Below the pieces are notes generated by a model. That model had not been told where the DNA came from. It saw nothing but the letters and a program-made list of their open reading frames with translations, and did not search any database. Made by a program: the position numbers and the translations under genes. A DNA stretch of 46,610 bases from Deltaproteobacteria bacterium (lineage in GTDB: Bacteria > Desulfobacterota > Deferrimicrobia > Deferrimicrobiales > Deferrimicrobiaceae): NCBI GenBank assembly GCA_016234845.1, contig JACRNP010000056.1, forward strand, positions 1-46,610, written 5' to 3'. Below are positions 17,107 to 24,712 of the stretch, piece after piece (positions within the stretch are counted from its first letter, which is position 1; every line of letters starts with the position of its first letter).

Positions 17107-17780
17107 TGGCGACCGAGACCCCCCGCGTAGCCCTGTTCGGCGGCACGTTCGACCCGGTCCACAACGGACACCTCCGGATGGCGCTCGAGGTGCTCGAGGG
17201 GCTTGCGCTCCCCCGCCTCCTCCTGGTCCCGGCGGCGCAGCCGCCGCACAAGCCGCTGCTGCCCCTCACGCCCGCCGTCCACCGGTACGCGATGGCGCAG
17301 TCCGCCGTGTCGGGGATCGACGGGATGTCGGTGACCGACGTCGAGCTGCGGCGGCAGGGCCCGTCGTACTCCCTCCTCACGGTCCGGGAGATCCAGGACG
17401 CCGATCCCGCATCCGGCCTGCTCTTCATCGTCGGCGCCGACGCGTTCTCCGAGATCGCCACGTGGCACCGGTACGAGGAGCTGCTCGGGGCGTGCGACTT
17501 CCTGCTGCTCCCCCGCCCCGGAACCCCGCCGGAGGCGTCGTTTCCCCCGGGCGTCCGTATTGTAAAGGAGGGTGACGGTTGCTATAGTTTACGGGGGCGT
17601 TCCTTCCGGCTTCCCGGCGGGCGCAGGTTGCTGTGTCCCGACCTTCCGGTGCTGGACATCTCGTCGCGTTCCATCCGGGACAAGGTTCGGAAGGGGAGAT
17701 CCATCCGTGGCCTGGTGCCCCCGGAAGTGGAGCGGTACATCCACGACCACGGACTGTACCGGGGAGAAGAGAGAGGGTAG
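17106..17780 (+). CDS. nadD: Nicotinate-nucleotide adenylyltransferase
   Basis: 224 residues from a GTG at 17106 that shares a base with the proA stop. The nucleotidyl-transferase signature GGTFDPVHNGH is at about residues 10-20, with the second motif ISSRSIR near 185-191 (ISSTxIR in the family). Adenylates nicotinate mononucleotide in NAD synthesis. The stretch at 17560-17590, encoding VKEGDGCYSL, is AT-rich for the region and holds a promoter. The stop is a lone TAG at 17778, and the frame stays open from there into rsfS. Confidence 0.95.
   Translation: MATETPRVALFGGTFDPVHNGHLRMALEVLEGLALPRLLLVPAAQPPHKPLLPLTPAVHRYAMAQSAVSGIDGMSVTDVELRRQGPSYSLLTVREIQDADPASGLLFIVGADAFSEIATWHRYEELLGACDFLLLPRPGTPPEASFPPGVRIVKEGDGCYSLRGRSFRLPGGRRLLCPDLPVLDISSRSIRDKVRKGRSIRGLVPPEVERYIHDHGLYRGEERG
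17560..17588 (+). promoter_or_regulatory. Internal sigma-70 promoter within nadD
   Basis: TTGTAA (17560-17565), a 17-bp spacer and TATAGT (17583-17588). The -10 is the same as that of the rplU promoter and the sequence is unusually AT-rich for this gene. It would start transcription near 17595 and supply rsfS and the LapA-LapB gene independently of the ribosomal operon. Confidence 0.55.
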
Positions 17781-17849
17781 CCGGCCATCGCAACGCGGGA
17801 AACAGTCATCCGATGCGCCCTCCTGGCGCGGGAAAAGAAGGGACAGGAC

Positions 17850-18137
17850 GTGCGCGCGCTCGATGTGCGCGAGCTGGCCGGGTTCACGGACTATTTCCTC
17901 CTGTGTTCCGGCGCCTCCGACCGCCAGGTGGCGGCCCTCGCCGAACACATCGAGGTCACGCTCAAGAAGGAGCTCGGCGTCCGGCCGATCGGGTTCGAGG
18001 GGCTCCGCGACGGGCGGTGGGCGCTGATCGATTACGGGGACTTCGTGGTCCACGTCTTCCTGTCCAGCGTCCGCGAGTTCTACAACTTCGATCGACTGTG
18101 GGGCGCGGCGTCCGAGGTGCCCCTCCCCGCGGAGTGA
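17850..18137 (+). CDS. rsfS: Ribosome silencing factor RsfS
   Basis: 95 residues from the first standard start codon (GTG 17850). Conserved features are DYFLLCSGASDRQVAALAEH, the glycine-rich linker and DFVVHVFLSSVREFYNFDRLW. RsfS binds L14 and blocks subunit joining in starvation; linkage to nadD and obgE is common. The family has an N-terminal helix that this start omits. The same frame is open upstream to the nadD stop and encodes a matching helix (ATRETVIRCALLAREKKGQD). From the ATC at 17787, 21 residues precede the ALDV strand, exactly as in E. coli RsfS, and GAGAGG lies 10 bases upstream. The true start is therefore probably the non-standard ATC, making a 116-residue protein. Confidence 0.92.
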   Translation: MRALDVRELAGFTDYFLLCSGASDRQVAALAEHIEVTLKKELGVRPIGFEGLRDGRWALIDYGDFVVHVFLSSVREFYNFDRLWGAASEVPLPAE

Positions 18138-18187
18138 ACGGCTAATACCGCCAGGAAAGCGTCGTCCCCCGGAGGGATGCACGGATC

Positions 18188-19516
18188 ATGGCCGTCCGAC
18201 TTCTCTTCCTGCTGTTCGTCGCCATCCTGGTGGCGTTCTCCTACATCTCCCTTCTGAACGGGCAGCACATCCCCTTCTACTACTCCGCCACGCGGCAGAT
18301 GGAGGTGACGGTCAGCGAGCTGGCGATCCTCGCGTTCTCCCTGGGGGCGGCGATGGTCATCCTCGGGACGCTGGTCAAGGACGTGACCTCCGCGTCGCGC
18401 AACTGGCGGGAGCGCCGGGAGAAGCAGCGCCGGGACGCCGCGCGGGCGAGGGCGGCGAAGGCGGCGGAGCTGGTCCAGCGGGGGATGCTCACCGAGGCGA
18501 CGAAGGAGCTCACCCGCAGCCTGTCCGTCAACGCGGAGGACCGCGAGGCGCTCCTGCTCCTCGCCTCCGCGCAGGAGGAGCTGGGGAACCACCTCGAGGC
18601 GGTCAAGGCCCTGACCCGCGTGAAGCAGATCGACCCGTCCGACCTTTCGGTCTACTTCCGGCTCGCCTCCCTCTACCGGAGGATGAACGATCCCGAGGCG
18701 GCGCTTTCGGCGCTCCGGTCGGTCGAGGCCACGGAGGGGGAGAACCCGCGCGCGTGGGAGGGGATCCGCGACATCCACCTGTCCCGCGGGGAGATGATCC
18801 CCGCCTACAACGAGCAGAAGAAGCTGATCCGGCTGCGCGGAAAGGAGGCCTCGCGCGCCGACCAGGCGCTCTTCCTCGCGCTCCGGTACGAGAAGGCCCA
18901 GGTGCGGATGGCGCAGGGGAAGACCGACGACGCCGAGCGGCGGCTGCGGGACGTCATGAAGGACGACCCGGCGTTCTGCGCCTCCTACATCGCCCTGTCC
19001 GATCATCTCCGCGCCCGCAGCGTGGACGAAGCGGTGGAAACGCTGCTGCAGGGGTTCCGCGCCGCGCGCAACCCGGTGTTCCTCATCAAGCTCGAGGACC
19101 TGTGCGTGGAGACCGAACGTCCGCAGGCGATGATCCGGATCTACTCCCGCCTGCAGCAGGAGTTCCCGGCCGACTACGACGTCAACCTCTTCGCGGGGAA
19201 ATTCTTCCTCCGCCTGGAAATGATCGACGAAGGGCTGGAACAGTTGTTGAAGGCCGAGACGCTGGACCCCGAGCGGGAATCGGTGCACATCCTGCTCGCG
19301 GAGGCATTCCGGCGGAGGGGCAGGTATGAATCGGCCAGCCAGCACTACCAGCGCGCCATCGGGTACAAGCGGAGGTATCTCATCCCGTTCCGGTGCTCCG
19401 CCTGCGGCTCGTCCACCATCAAGTGGACCGCCCGCTGCCCTTCCTGCGGGGCATGGAACGGGTACGCCATCGACCACGGATCCCGCGAGTTCGCCCAGAA
19501 CGCCACTTCGAAGTGA
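18188..19516 (+). CDS. lapB: LapA-LapB fusion: LPS assembly TPR protein with zinc ribbon
   Basis: 442 residues; ATG preceded by GGAGGG. The first 65 residues have two membrane helices separated by a short loop (FLLFVAILVAFSYISLLNGQ, then VSELAILAFSLGAAMVILGTL), the pattern of LapA/DUF1049. A charged stretch (RERREKQRRDAARARAAKAA) leads into TPR units from about 95 to 395, and the protein ends in a rubredoxin-like ribbon with Cys403-x2-Cys406 and Cys417-x2-Cys420, the LapB hallmark. In E. coli LapA and LapB are separate and control LpxC turnover by FtsH and thereby LPS synthesis. The fusion reading is my inference from the domain order. Confidence 0.85.
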   Translation: MAVRLLFLLFVAILVAFSYISLLNGQHIPFYYSATRQMEVTVSELAILAFSLGAAMVILGTLVKDVTSASRNWRERREKQRRDAARARAAKAAELVQRGMLTEATKELTRSLSVNAEDREALLLLASAQEELGNHLEAVKALTRVKQIDPSDLSVYFRLASLYRRMNDPEAALSALRSVEATEGENPRAWEGIRDIHLSRGEMIPAYNEQKKLIRLRGKEASRADQALFLALRYEKAQVRMAQGKTDDAERRLRDVMKDDPAFCASYIALSDHLRARSVDEAVETLLQGFRAARNPVFLIKLEDLCVETERPQAMIRIYSRLQQEFPADYDVNLFAGKFFLRLEMIDEGLEQLLKAETLDPERESVHILLAEAFRRRGRYESASQHYQRAIGYKRRYLIPFRCSACGSSTIKWTARCPSCGAWNGYAIDHGSREFAQNATSK

Positions 19517-19574
19517 ACTCTCGCTCCTGAAGGAGCTGCTGCCGACGGTCGCGCCCGACCTCTCCCCGCGAGCC

Positions 19575-20207
19575 GTGGAGCGCTGGCCGCTCCACGACGG
19601 CCCCGTATGCCCGCGGTGCGGCGCCTTCCTCGGATCCTCCCCCGCCCCGGCGTCCCCGGTTCCGTGCGCACCCTGCGCGTCGGATCCCCCGGTATTCGAC
19701 TCCGCCCGTTCCCTCTTCCCCCACGCCGGAGACGTCCGCGCCGCCATACTGGCGGCGAAGTACGCCGGCAGGCCGTTCCCGGCGTGCGCGGTGGCGAACC
19801 GGATCCGATCCGCCCTCGCGGGAGCGTGGGCCGGCCTGATCCCGGACGGTGAACGTCCCGCGGTGGTTCCGGTTCCGGTCCACCCGTGGAAATATTTCCG
19901 CCGCGGGTTCAACCTTCCCGCGCTGGTCGGGGAACGGCTGGCGAGGGACCTGGGGTGGCCGTTCGCCCCCCTGCTCCTTTCGCGCGGCCTCGGGCGCGCT
20001 CCCCAGGCCGGACTCCCCCTTTCCGGCCGGCGCTCCAACGTGGAGGGCGCCTTCCGCGTACCGCGGGGAAGGCGTCCGCCGCCGCGGGTACTCCTGCTGG
20101 ACGACGTGTACACCTCGGGAGCGACGGCCCGGGAGTGCGCCCGCGCCTTGAAAACCGGAGGCGCGGACCATATAGTGGTCGTGACGGTCGTCCGCGCCGT
20201 CCCGTAA
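19575..20207 (+). CDS. comF: ComF-family phosphoribosyltransferase-like protein
   Basis: 210 residues from GTG 19575. The N-terminal zinc motif is present (PVCPRCGAF, then PVPCAPCAS), followed by DSARSLFPHAGDVRAAILAAKYAG, VPVPVHPWKYFRRGFN (the ComF core) and the PRPP-binding loop VLLLDDVYTSGAT (about 172-184). ComF proteins act with ComM-type helicases in DNA uptake; YifB is at 10328 in this window. The start is uncertain. The frame is open back to 19326, and residues before GTG 19575 (LLKELLPTVAPD) resemble the usual ComF leader, yet no ATG, GTG or TTG lies between 19326 and 19575. AAGGAG occurs at 19530-19535. A CTG start near 19527 coupled to the lapB stop is possible. Confidence 0.85.
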   Translation: MERWPLHDGPVCPRCGAFLGSSPAPASPVPCAPCASDPPVFDSARSLFPHAGDVRAAILAAKYAGRPFPACAVANRIRSALAGAWAGLIPDGERPAVVPVPVHPWKYFRRGFNLPALVGERLARDLGWPFAPLLLSRGLGRAPQAGLPLSGRRSNVEGAFRVPRGRRPPPRVLLLDDVYTSGATARECARALKTGGADHIVVVTVVRAVP

Positions 20208-20233
20208 CGACCCTCGCGCGCCACGGAGCCCCG

Positions 20234-21040
20234 ATGCCGCCTGCCGCCTACCTTGCCGCCGCCCTGCAATTCCGCGTGGACGTCGGCGACGTGCCCGCGA
20301 ACCGCGGGCGGGCCGTCCGGTGGATCACGGAAGCCGCGAAACGGGGCGCGCGCCTGCTGGTCCTGCCGGAGATGTGGAGCACCGGGTTCGCGGAGGGAGC
20401 CCTGCTCCCGCTCTCGCGGACCACCCCCGACATCCTGGTCGAGCTTCGGACCCTGGCGGTCCGCCACCGGCTGGTGATCGCCGGTTCGCTCCCGGAGCGG
20501 GTCGGGCGCGGCGTCTTCAACACCCTGTACGTCGTGAACGCCACCGGGGTCGTGACCGGCGAGTACCGGAAGGCCCACCTGTTCACGCCTTCGGGCGAGG
20601 ACCGGTGGTTCCGCCGCGGGACGTCGGCCGGGACCGTCCCGTCGGACGCGGGCTTGCTCGGGCCGCTCATCTGCTACGACCTTCGCTTCCCGGAGCTGTC
20701 CCGGAAATACTTCCTCGAGGGGTCGGGCGTGCTCTGCGTGTCGTCCCAGTGGCCGGCCGTCCGCAGCGCCCACTGGGGAATCCTGACCGTCGCGAGGGCG
20801 GTGGAGAACCAGGCGTACCTCGTCGCCGCGAACGCGGTCGGCCCGTCGGGGCCGTTCCGCTACTCGGGCGGCTCCGTGATCGTTTCCCCGGCGGGGGAGC
20901 GGATGGCGGAGGCCGGCGAGAAGGAAGGAATCGCGATGGCGACGATCGATCCGGCGGTCGTCGATGAAATCCGTAGGAGGATCCCGTGCCTCGCGGACCG
21001 AAACCCGAAGGCGTACCGGGCGACCCGTCGGCCCGGGTGA
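20234..21040 (+). CDS. Nitrilase-superfamily carbon-nitrogen hydrolase
   Basis: 268 residues; ATG with GGAG upstream. The Glu-Lys-Cys triad is complete: Glu46 in LLVLPEMW, Lys113 in GEYRKAHLF and Cys147 in GPLICYDLRFPEL. The end (AYRATRRPG) is near the family's usual length. The closest functional class by these motifs is the omega-amidase/YafV type, which hydrolyses alpha-ketoglutaramate or similar amides, but substrate cannot be read from sequence. The 3' end overlaps rfaE2 by 55 bp. Confidence 0.9.
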   Translation: MPPAAYLAAALQFRVDVGDVPANRGRAVRWITEAAKRGARLLVLPEMWSTGFAEGALLPLSRTTPDILVELRTLAVRHRLVIAGSLPERVGRGVFNTLYVVNATGVVTGEYRKAHLFTPSGEDRWFRRGTSAGTVPSDAGLLGPLICYDLRFPELSRKYFLEGSGVLCVSSQWPAVRSAHWGILTVARAVENQAYLVAANAVGPSGPFRYSGGSVIVSPAGERMAEAGEKEGIAMATIDPAVVDEIRRRIPCLADRNPKAYRATRRPG

Positions 21041-21561
21041 TCCCGCGGCGGGGCGTCCGGGAACTCTGCGCCCGCCTGCGGCGCGAGGGGAAACGGATCG
21101 TCTTCACGAACGGCTGCTTCGACATCCTGCACGCCGGTCACGCCCAGTACCTGCGGAGGGCGGCGGCCCTCGGGGATGTCCTCTTCGTGGGACTGAACGG
21201 CGACGCCTCGGTGCGGCGGCTGAAGGGCGAAGGCCGGCCGGTCCAGAGCAGCCGCGACCGGGCGTACCTGCTCGCCTCCCTCTCCTGCGTCTCCTACGTG
21301 TCGGTGTTCTCCGGCGATACTCCCCTGCGGCTCATCCGCGACGTCCTGCCGCACGTGCTGGTGAAGGGGGGGGACTGGAAGGGGAAGGCGATCGTGGGGT
21401 CGGACGTGGTGCTCGCGCACGGGGGAACGGTCACGACGATCCGGTTCCTCCCCGGCCGCTCGACCACGGCGATCCTGTCGCGCGCGAAACGATCCGGGAA
21501 GGAGATCGCCGGATCCTCCGGAGCGCGGACAGGAGCCGCGCGATCTCCGCGCGCGTCGTGA
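20986..21561 (+). CDS. rfaE2: D-glycero-beta-D-manno-heptose 1-phosphate adenylyltransferase
   Basis: 191 residues from GTG 20986, with AGGAGG five bases upstream. The cytidylyltransferase-like fold begins at KRIVFTNGCFDILHAGHAQY, with the HxGH motif at His49-His52, and contains GLNGDASVRRLKG and LVKGGDW. It corresponds to the C-terminal half of HldE and makes ADP-heptose for the LPS core. The kinase half (RfaE1) is not in the window. The family's conserved end (STTAILSR) is at about residue 165; the remaining residues are a tail encoded antisense to the cysteine desulfurase end. Confidence 0.93.
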   Translation: MPRGPKPEGVPGDPSARVIPRRGVRELCARLRREGKRIVFTNGCFDILHAGHAQYLRRAAALGDVLFVGLNGDASVRRLKGEGRPVQSSRDRAYLLASLSCVSYVSVFSGDTPLRLIRDVLPHVLVKGGDWKGKAIVGSDVVLAHGGTVTTIRFLPGRSTTAILSRAKRSGKEIAGSSGARTGAARSPRAS

Positions 21562-22660
21562 ACGGTCCGGGGCTCACCCGGACGGTGCCGGCTGGAAAGG
21601 TGCGAAGCGTGCGGTGGCCGTTCGGGGAGCAGTGCAGCCCCGCCCGCACCAGCACGCCGTGCCCGCTCTCCAGCCTCCGCCCCACATCCGCGGGATCCAT
21701 CCCCTCCACCACGAACGACACCACCGACACGCGCCGGGACGGGTCGCGGGGGCCGAGGAGATGCACCCCGGGGATCTTCTCCAGCCCGTCGAGCAGCGCC
21801 TCGACGAGTTCGACCTCCTTCCGCCGGATCGCAGCGACCCCTTTCCGCAGGATCCAGGCGAGCGACACGGCGAGCCCCGCGATCCCGACGCTGTTCTGCG
21901 TCCCCGATTCGAGCGCATCGGGGAGGAATTCCGGCTGGTGGTCCGATTCGGATCGGCTCCCGGTGCCGCCCTCGACCAGCGGCGTGACCCGCACCCCTTC
22001 ACGGACGTAGAGGAAACCGGTCCCCTGCGGCCCGAGCAGTCCCTTGTGGCCGGAGGCGGCCAGCAGGTCGACGGGAAGGGCCGACAGGTCGATCGGAACG
22101 GAGCCCGCCGTCTGCGCGGCGTCCACGAGCGTCAGGATCCCGCGCTTGCGCGCTTCCGCGAGCACCTTCCCGACCGGCTGCAGGGCGCCGGAGACGTTGG
22201 AGGCGTGGACCATCGCGACCATCCGGGTCCCCTTCCGGAACGCCGCGGAAATCGAAGCCGGGTCCGCGACGCCGTCGCGGCCGGCGGGAACCACCGTCAC
22301 CCGGACGCCGGCCTCCTCCATCCTTCGCAGCGGCCGCATCACGGAGTTGTGCTCGAGCGACGTGGTGACGACGTGGTCCCCCGGCCGCAGAACCCCCTTG
22401 ATCGCCTGGTTGAGCGCGGCGGTGGCGTTCCCGGTGAAGACGAACCGGGAGCTGTCGGAACTCCCGAACAGCTCGGCCAGCCGTTCCCTCGCCGTGAAGA
22501 GGTCCCGCGCCGAACGGATCGACAGGATGTGGCCGGAACGGCCGGGGTTCCCCGCCCGGCGGATGGCCGACGCGACCGCCTCCGCCACGCCCGGCGGCTT
22601 CGGAAGGGAGGTGGCGGCGTTGTCGAGGTATGCGTACGGCGGATTTTTCGCCAGGATCAC
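21431..22660 (-). CDS. Cysteine desulfurase-family aminotransferase (class V)
   Basis: 409 residues from GTG 22660, which overlaps the stop of the upstream LysM gene (GTGA). The N-terminus YAYLDNAATSLPKP, the PLP lysine in AASGHKGLLGPQG (Lys206), the SLEHNSVMRP motif and the catalytic cysteine in RAGLHCSPNG (Cys344) identify a SufS/CsdA-like enzyme, most like the cysteine desulfurase family modelled by TIGR01977. It removes sulfur from cysteine, or selenium from selenocysteine, to form a persulfide. The last 26 or so residues are a tail beyond the family end and overlap rfaE2 by 131 bp. A DUF3343 carrier-like gene 2 kb upstream could be its partner. Confidence 0.9.
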   Translation of the reverse strand: MILAKNPPYAYLDNAATSLPKPPGVAEAVASAIRRAGNPGRSGHILSIRSARDLFTARERLAELFGSSDSSRFVFTGNATAALNQAIKGVLRPGDHVVTTSLEHNSVMRPLRRMEEAGVRVTVVPAGRDGVADPASISAAFRKGTRMVAMVHASNVSGALQPVGKVLAEARKRGILTLVDAAQTAGSVPIDLSALPVDLLAASGHKGLLGPQGTGFLYVREGVRVTPLVEGGTGSRSESDHQPEFLPDALESGTQNSVGIAGLAVSLAWILRKGVAAIRRKEVELVEALLDGLEKIPGVHLLGPRDPSRRVSVVSFVVEGMDPADVGRRLESGHGVLVRAGLHCSPNGHRTLRTFPAGTVRVSPGPFTTRAEIARLLSALRRIRRSPSRIVSRATGSPWSSGRGGTGSS

Positions 22661-24543
22661 GACTCCAGGGGGATGACGAGGACGGCTCCCAGGCGCAGCG
22701 GGTCGCCCTGCTTCAGGCGGTTCCTCACCGCCAGGGCGTCGGTCGTCACGCCGTAGACGCGGGCGATCTTCTCCAGCGTGTCGCCCTTGTGGACCTTGTA
22801 CCGGACCGTCTTCTTCTTCGGGGCCTGCTCGACCTTGTCGGCGGTCCGTTTCACGGCCGGGGGCTCCTTCCCCGCCGCGTCCGAGTCGGGCAGGGTCAGC
22901 CTCTGGCCGGCCATGAGCTTCGCTCCCGACGACAGGTCGTTCGCTCGCGCCAGCGCTTTCGCGGAGACGCCGTGCGCCTTCGCGATCCGCGACAGCGTGT
23001 CCCCCTTCCGCACCGTGACCGTATCCCCCGATTCCGACGCCCGCTGCTTCCCGCGCCCCACCCCGAGGCGGGCCCGGCGCGACCCTTCCTCGACCCGCAT
23101 GTGCGCCATCGTCAGCTGGTCGGGGGAAACCTCCTTCCCCGGCACCGCCTCCTCCTCCAGAAGCCCCACCACCGGGATGACCAGGCGGGACGTGCGCTTC
23201 AGGGAATCCTTCTTGAGTCCGTTCAGCTCCCGCAGGTTGTCGATCGAGGCTCCGTATTTCGCCGCCAGCCCCTGGAGCGTCTCGCCCTTGCGGACATCGT
23301 GGCGGAGGAAGGTGATCTTCGCCTGGGTTCGAATCTCCTCCATCCGCTCCTCGGCGAGCCGGGCGACGTCCGCGGAGAGCCGCAGGACGTAATCTTCCCG
23401 GTTCGGGGGCGTGCAGAACCTGCGCAGCTCCGGGTTCCACTCGCGGAGGGTTTCGTACGGGACGTCGAGGATCCGCGCCACCGCGGCCAGATCGGTTCCC
23501 CCGGGGACGACCGCCGTCCGGAGATCGATCGGCGCTTCGTACTCGACGTGGCCGAAGCCGTACTTGTCCGGCTCCTTGGCGATCGTGAGCGCCGCGAGCA
23601 TCTTCGGAACGTAATCCTTCGTCTCCTGCTTCAGGTACCGGTACCGGATGAGCTCGACGTAATCCTCGGACTTGTACCGGCTGACCGCCTTCATGATCTT
23701 CCCTTCCCCCGCGTTGTACGCGGCGGCGGCCAGCGGCCACGACTCGAACATCCCGTAGAGGTCGCGCAGGTAGGAGGCGGCGGCATGGGTCGATTTCTCC
23801 GCGTCGCGCCGCTCGTCGGCCCACCAGTCGATCCGGAGCCCGTAGCGCCGCCCCGTCCCGACGATGAACTGCCAGGGGCCCGCCGCCTTCGCCACGGAGT
23901 ACGCCTTCGGAGAGAAGCCGCTCTCGATCAGGGCGAGGTAGACCAGGTCGTCCGGCAGACCGTACCGTGCGAGGATCTTCTGCATCATCCCCGTGTATTT
24001 CCCCGAACGGGACAGGTACAGCTCCATCTTCTTTCGGCCCGTGGTCTGGAAGTAGCGGATGAACTTGTCGATGGGCCGCGTGAGCCCCGCGAACACGCCC
24101 TCCTTCCCCTTCCCCACCTCTTCCGACGCGTTGTCGAAGAAGTCGTCCCCGATCCGCTCGTCCTCGTCTTCCGCGACGAGGATGCGGGTCACCTCGACGT
24201 CGAGCTCTCCGGGGGAGAGCACGCGGTCCTTTGCGGTTTCGGATGGAGGGGCGATGAGGGAAGGGACGGCGGCTGGGGCGGGAGCGGCTGGGGCGGGAAC
24301 GACCGCTGCGGCGGCCGGGGTCGGCGGTTTCGCCGTGGCGGCGGGGTCGGCCGCCTTGCCGGGCGCGGGATCGGGAGAAAGCGACGTCGACGGGACGGAT
24401 ACCGGAGCGGAGGACTGGGACGGCCGTGAATCGGGAGCTCCCGCCGCCGAGGCTTCGCCCGCCGGGCAGGAGGCCGGGGAAAGGATGCCCAACGCCAGAA
24501 ACAGCGCGGCGGCGACGATCCCGGTGGCGATCCGCCTCTTCAA
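22657..24543 (-). CDS. MltD-like membrane-bound lytic transglycosylase with LysM domains
   Basis: 628 residues from a TTG with GGAGGGA just upstream. Signal peptide at 1-26, ending PASC; the Cys could be lipidated but Pro at -3 is atypical. A Pro/Ala-rich linker covers about 30-100. The SLT domain (about 185-320) shows catalytic Glu207 in LALIESGFSP, then AAGPWQFIVGTG and AAAAYNAGEGKI. After it come a weak LysM-like unit (about 345-376) and three clear LysM domains (about 412-455, 505-550, 583-628; each with KGDTL/KGETL). It cleaves glycan strands of murein to anhydromuropeptides and binds the wall through LysM. E. coli MltD has fewer LysM units than the three here. Confidence 0.95.
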   Translation of the reverse strand: MKRRIATGIVAAALFLALGILSPASCPAGEASAAGAPDSRPSQSSAPVSVPSTSLSPDPAPGKAADPAATAKPPTPAAAAVVPAPAAPAPAAVPSLIAPPSETAKDRVLSPGELDVEVTRILVAEDEDERIGDDFFDNASEEVGKGKEGVFAGLTRPIDKFIRYFQTTGRKKMELYLSRSGKYTGMMQKILARYGLPDDLVYLALIESGFSPKAYSVAKAAGPWQFIVGTGRRYGLRIDWWADERRDAEKSTHAAASYLRDLYGMFESWPLAAAAYNAGEGKIMKAVSRYKSEDYVELIRYRYLKQETKDYVPKMLAALTIAKEPDKYGFGHVEYEAPIDLRTAVVPGGTDLAAVARILDVPYETLREWNPELRRFCTPPNREDYVLRLSADVARLAEERMEEIRTQAKITFLRHDVRKGETLQGLAAKYGASIDNLRELNGLKKDSLKRTSRLVIPVVGLLEEEAVPGKEVSPDQLTMAHMRVEEGSRRARLGVGRGKQRASESGDTVTVRKGDTLSRIAKAHGVSAKALARANDLSSGAKLMAGQRLTLPDSDAAGKEPPAVKRTADKVEQAPKKKTVRYKVHKGDTLEKIARVYGVTTDALAVRNRLKQGDPLRLGAVLVIPLES

Positions 24544-24712
24544 ATTCCCTCCGGAAGAACCATTATAAACCTTTATTTTACTTGGTTATTCCGCCATCGT
24601 CAAGGATTTCTCCGAGCAAGCGGAACACCGTCCCCGGGCGGTCTTTTCGGCGGAATCCCGAAAAAAATTCGCACACGGGAAACGGTCGGCCGCTCCGGGG
24701 CGGGCCTCCTGT
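24544..24712. other. Intergenic region with no gene
   Basis: 169 bp, locally AT-rich next to the transglycosylase start (promoter described separately). An A-rich stretch near 24660 (T-rich on the minus strand) flanked by CCCG/CGGG could be a remnant of an intrinsic terminator for the DUF3343 gene, but the T run is in the loop rather than after the stem, so I do not call one. Confidence 0.5.
24575..24603 (-). promoter_or_regulatory. Probable promoter of the LysM transglycosylase-cysteine desulfurase operon
   Basis: On the minus strand, TTGACG (24603-24598), 17 bp, then TAAAAT (24580-24575). A second -10-like TATAAT lies at 24567-24562. The TTG start of the transglycosylase is about 30 bases downstream with a good ribosome site. 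The presence of a promoter here separates this operon from the upstream DUF3343 gene. Confidence 0.6.

Noticed and set aside
19326-20207. comF starting at ATG 19326
   Set aside because: The added 80 residues are Pro/Ser/Thr-rich, overlap the lapB zinc ribbon by nearly 200 bp and resemble no ComF.
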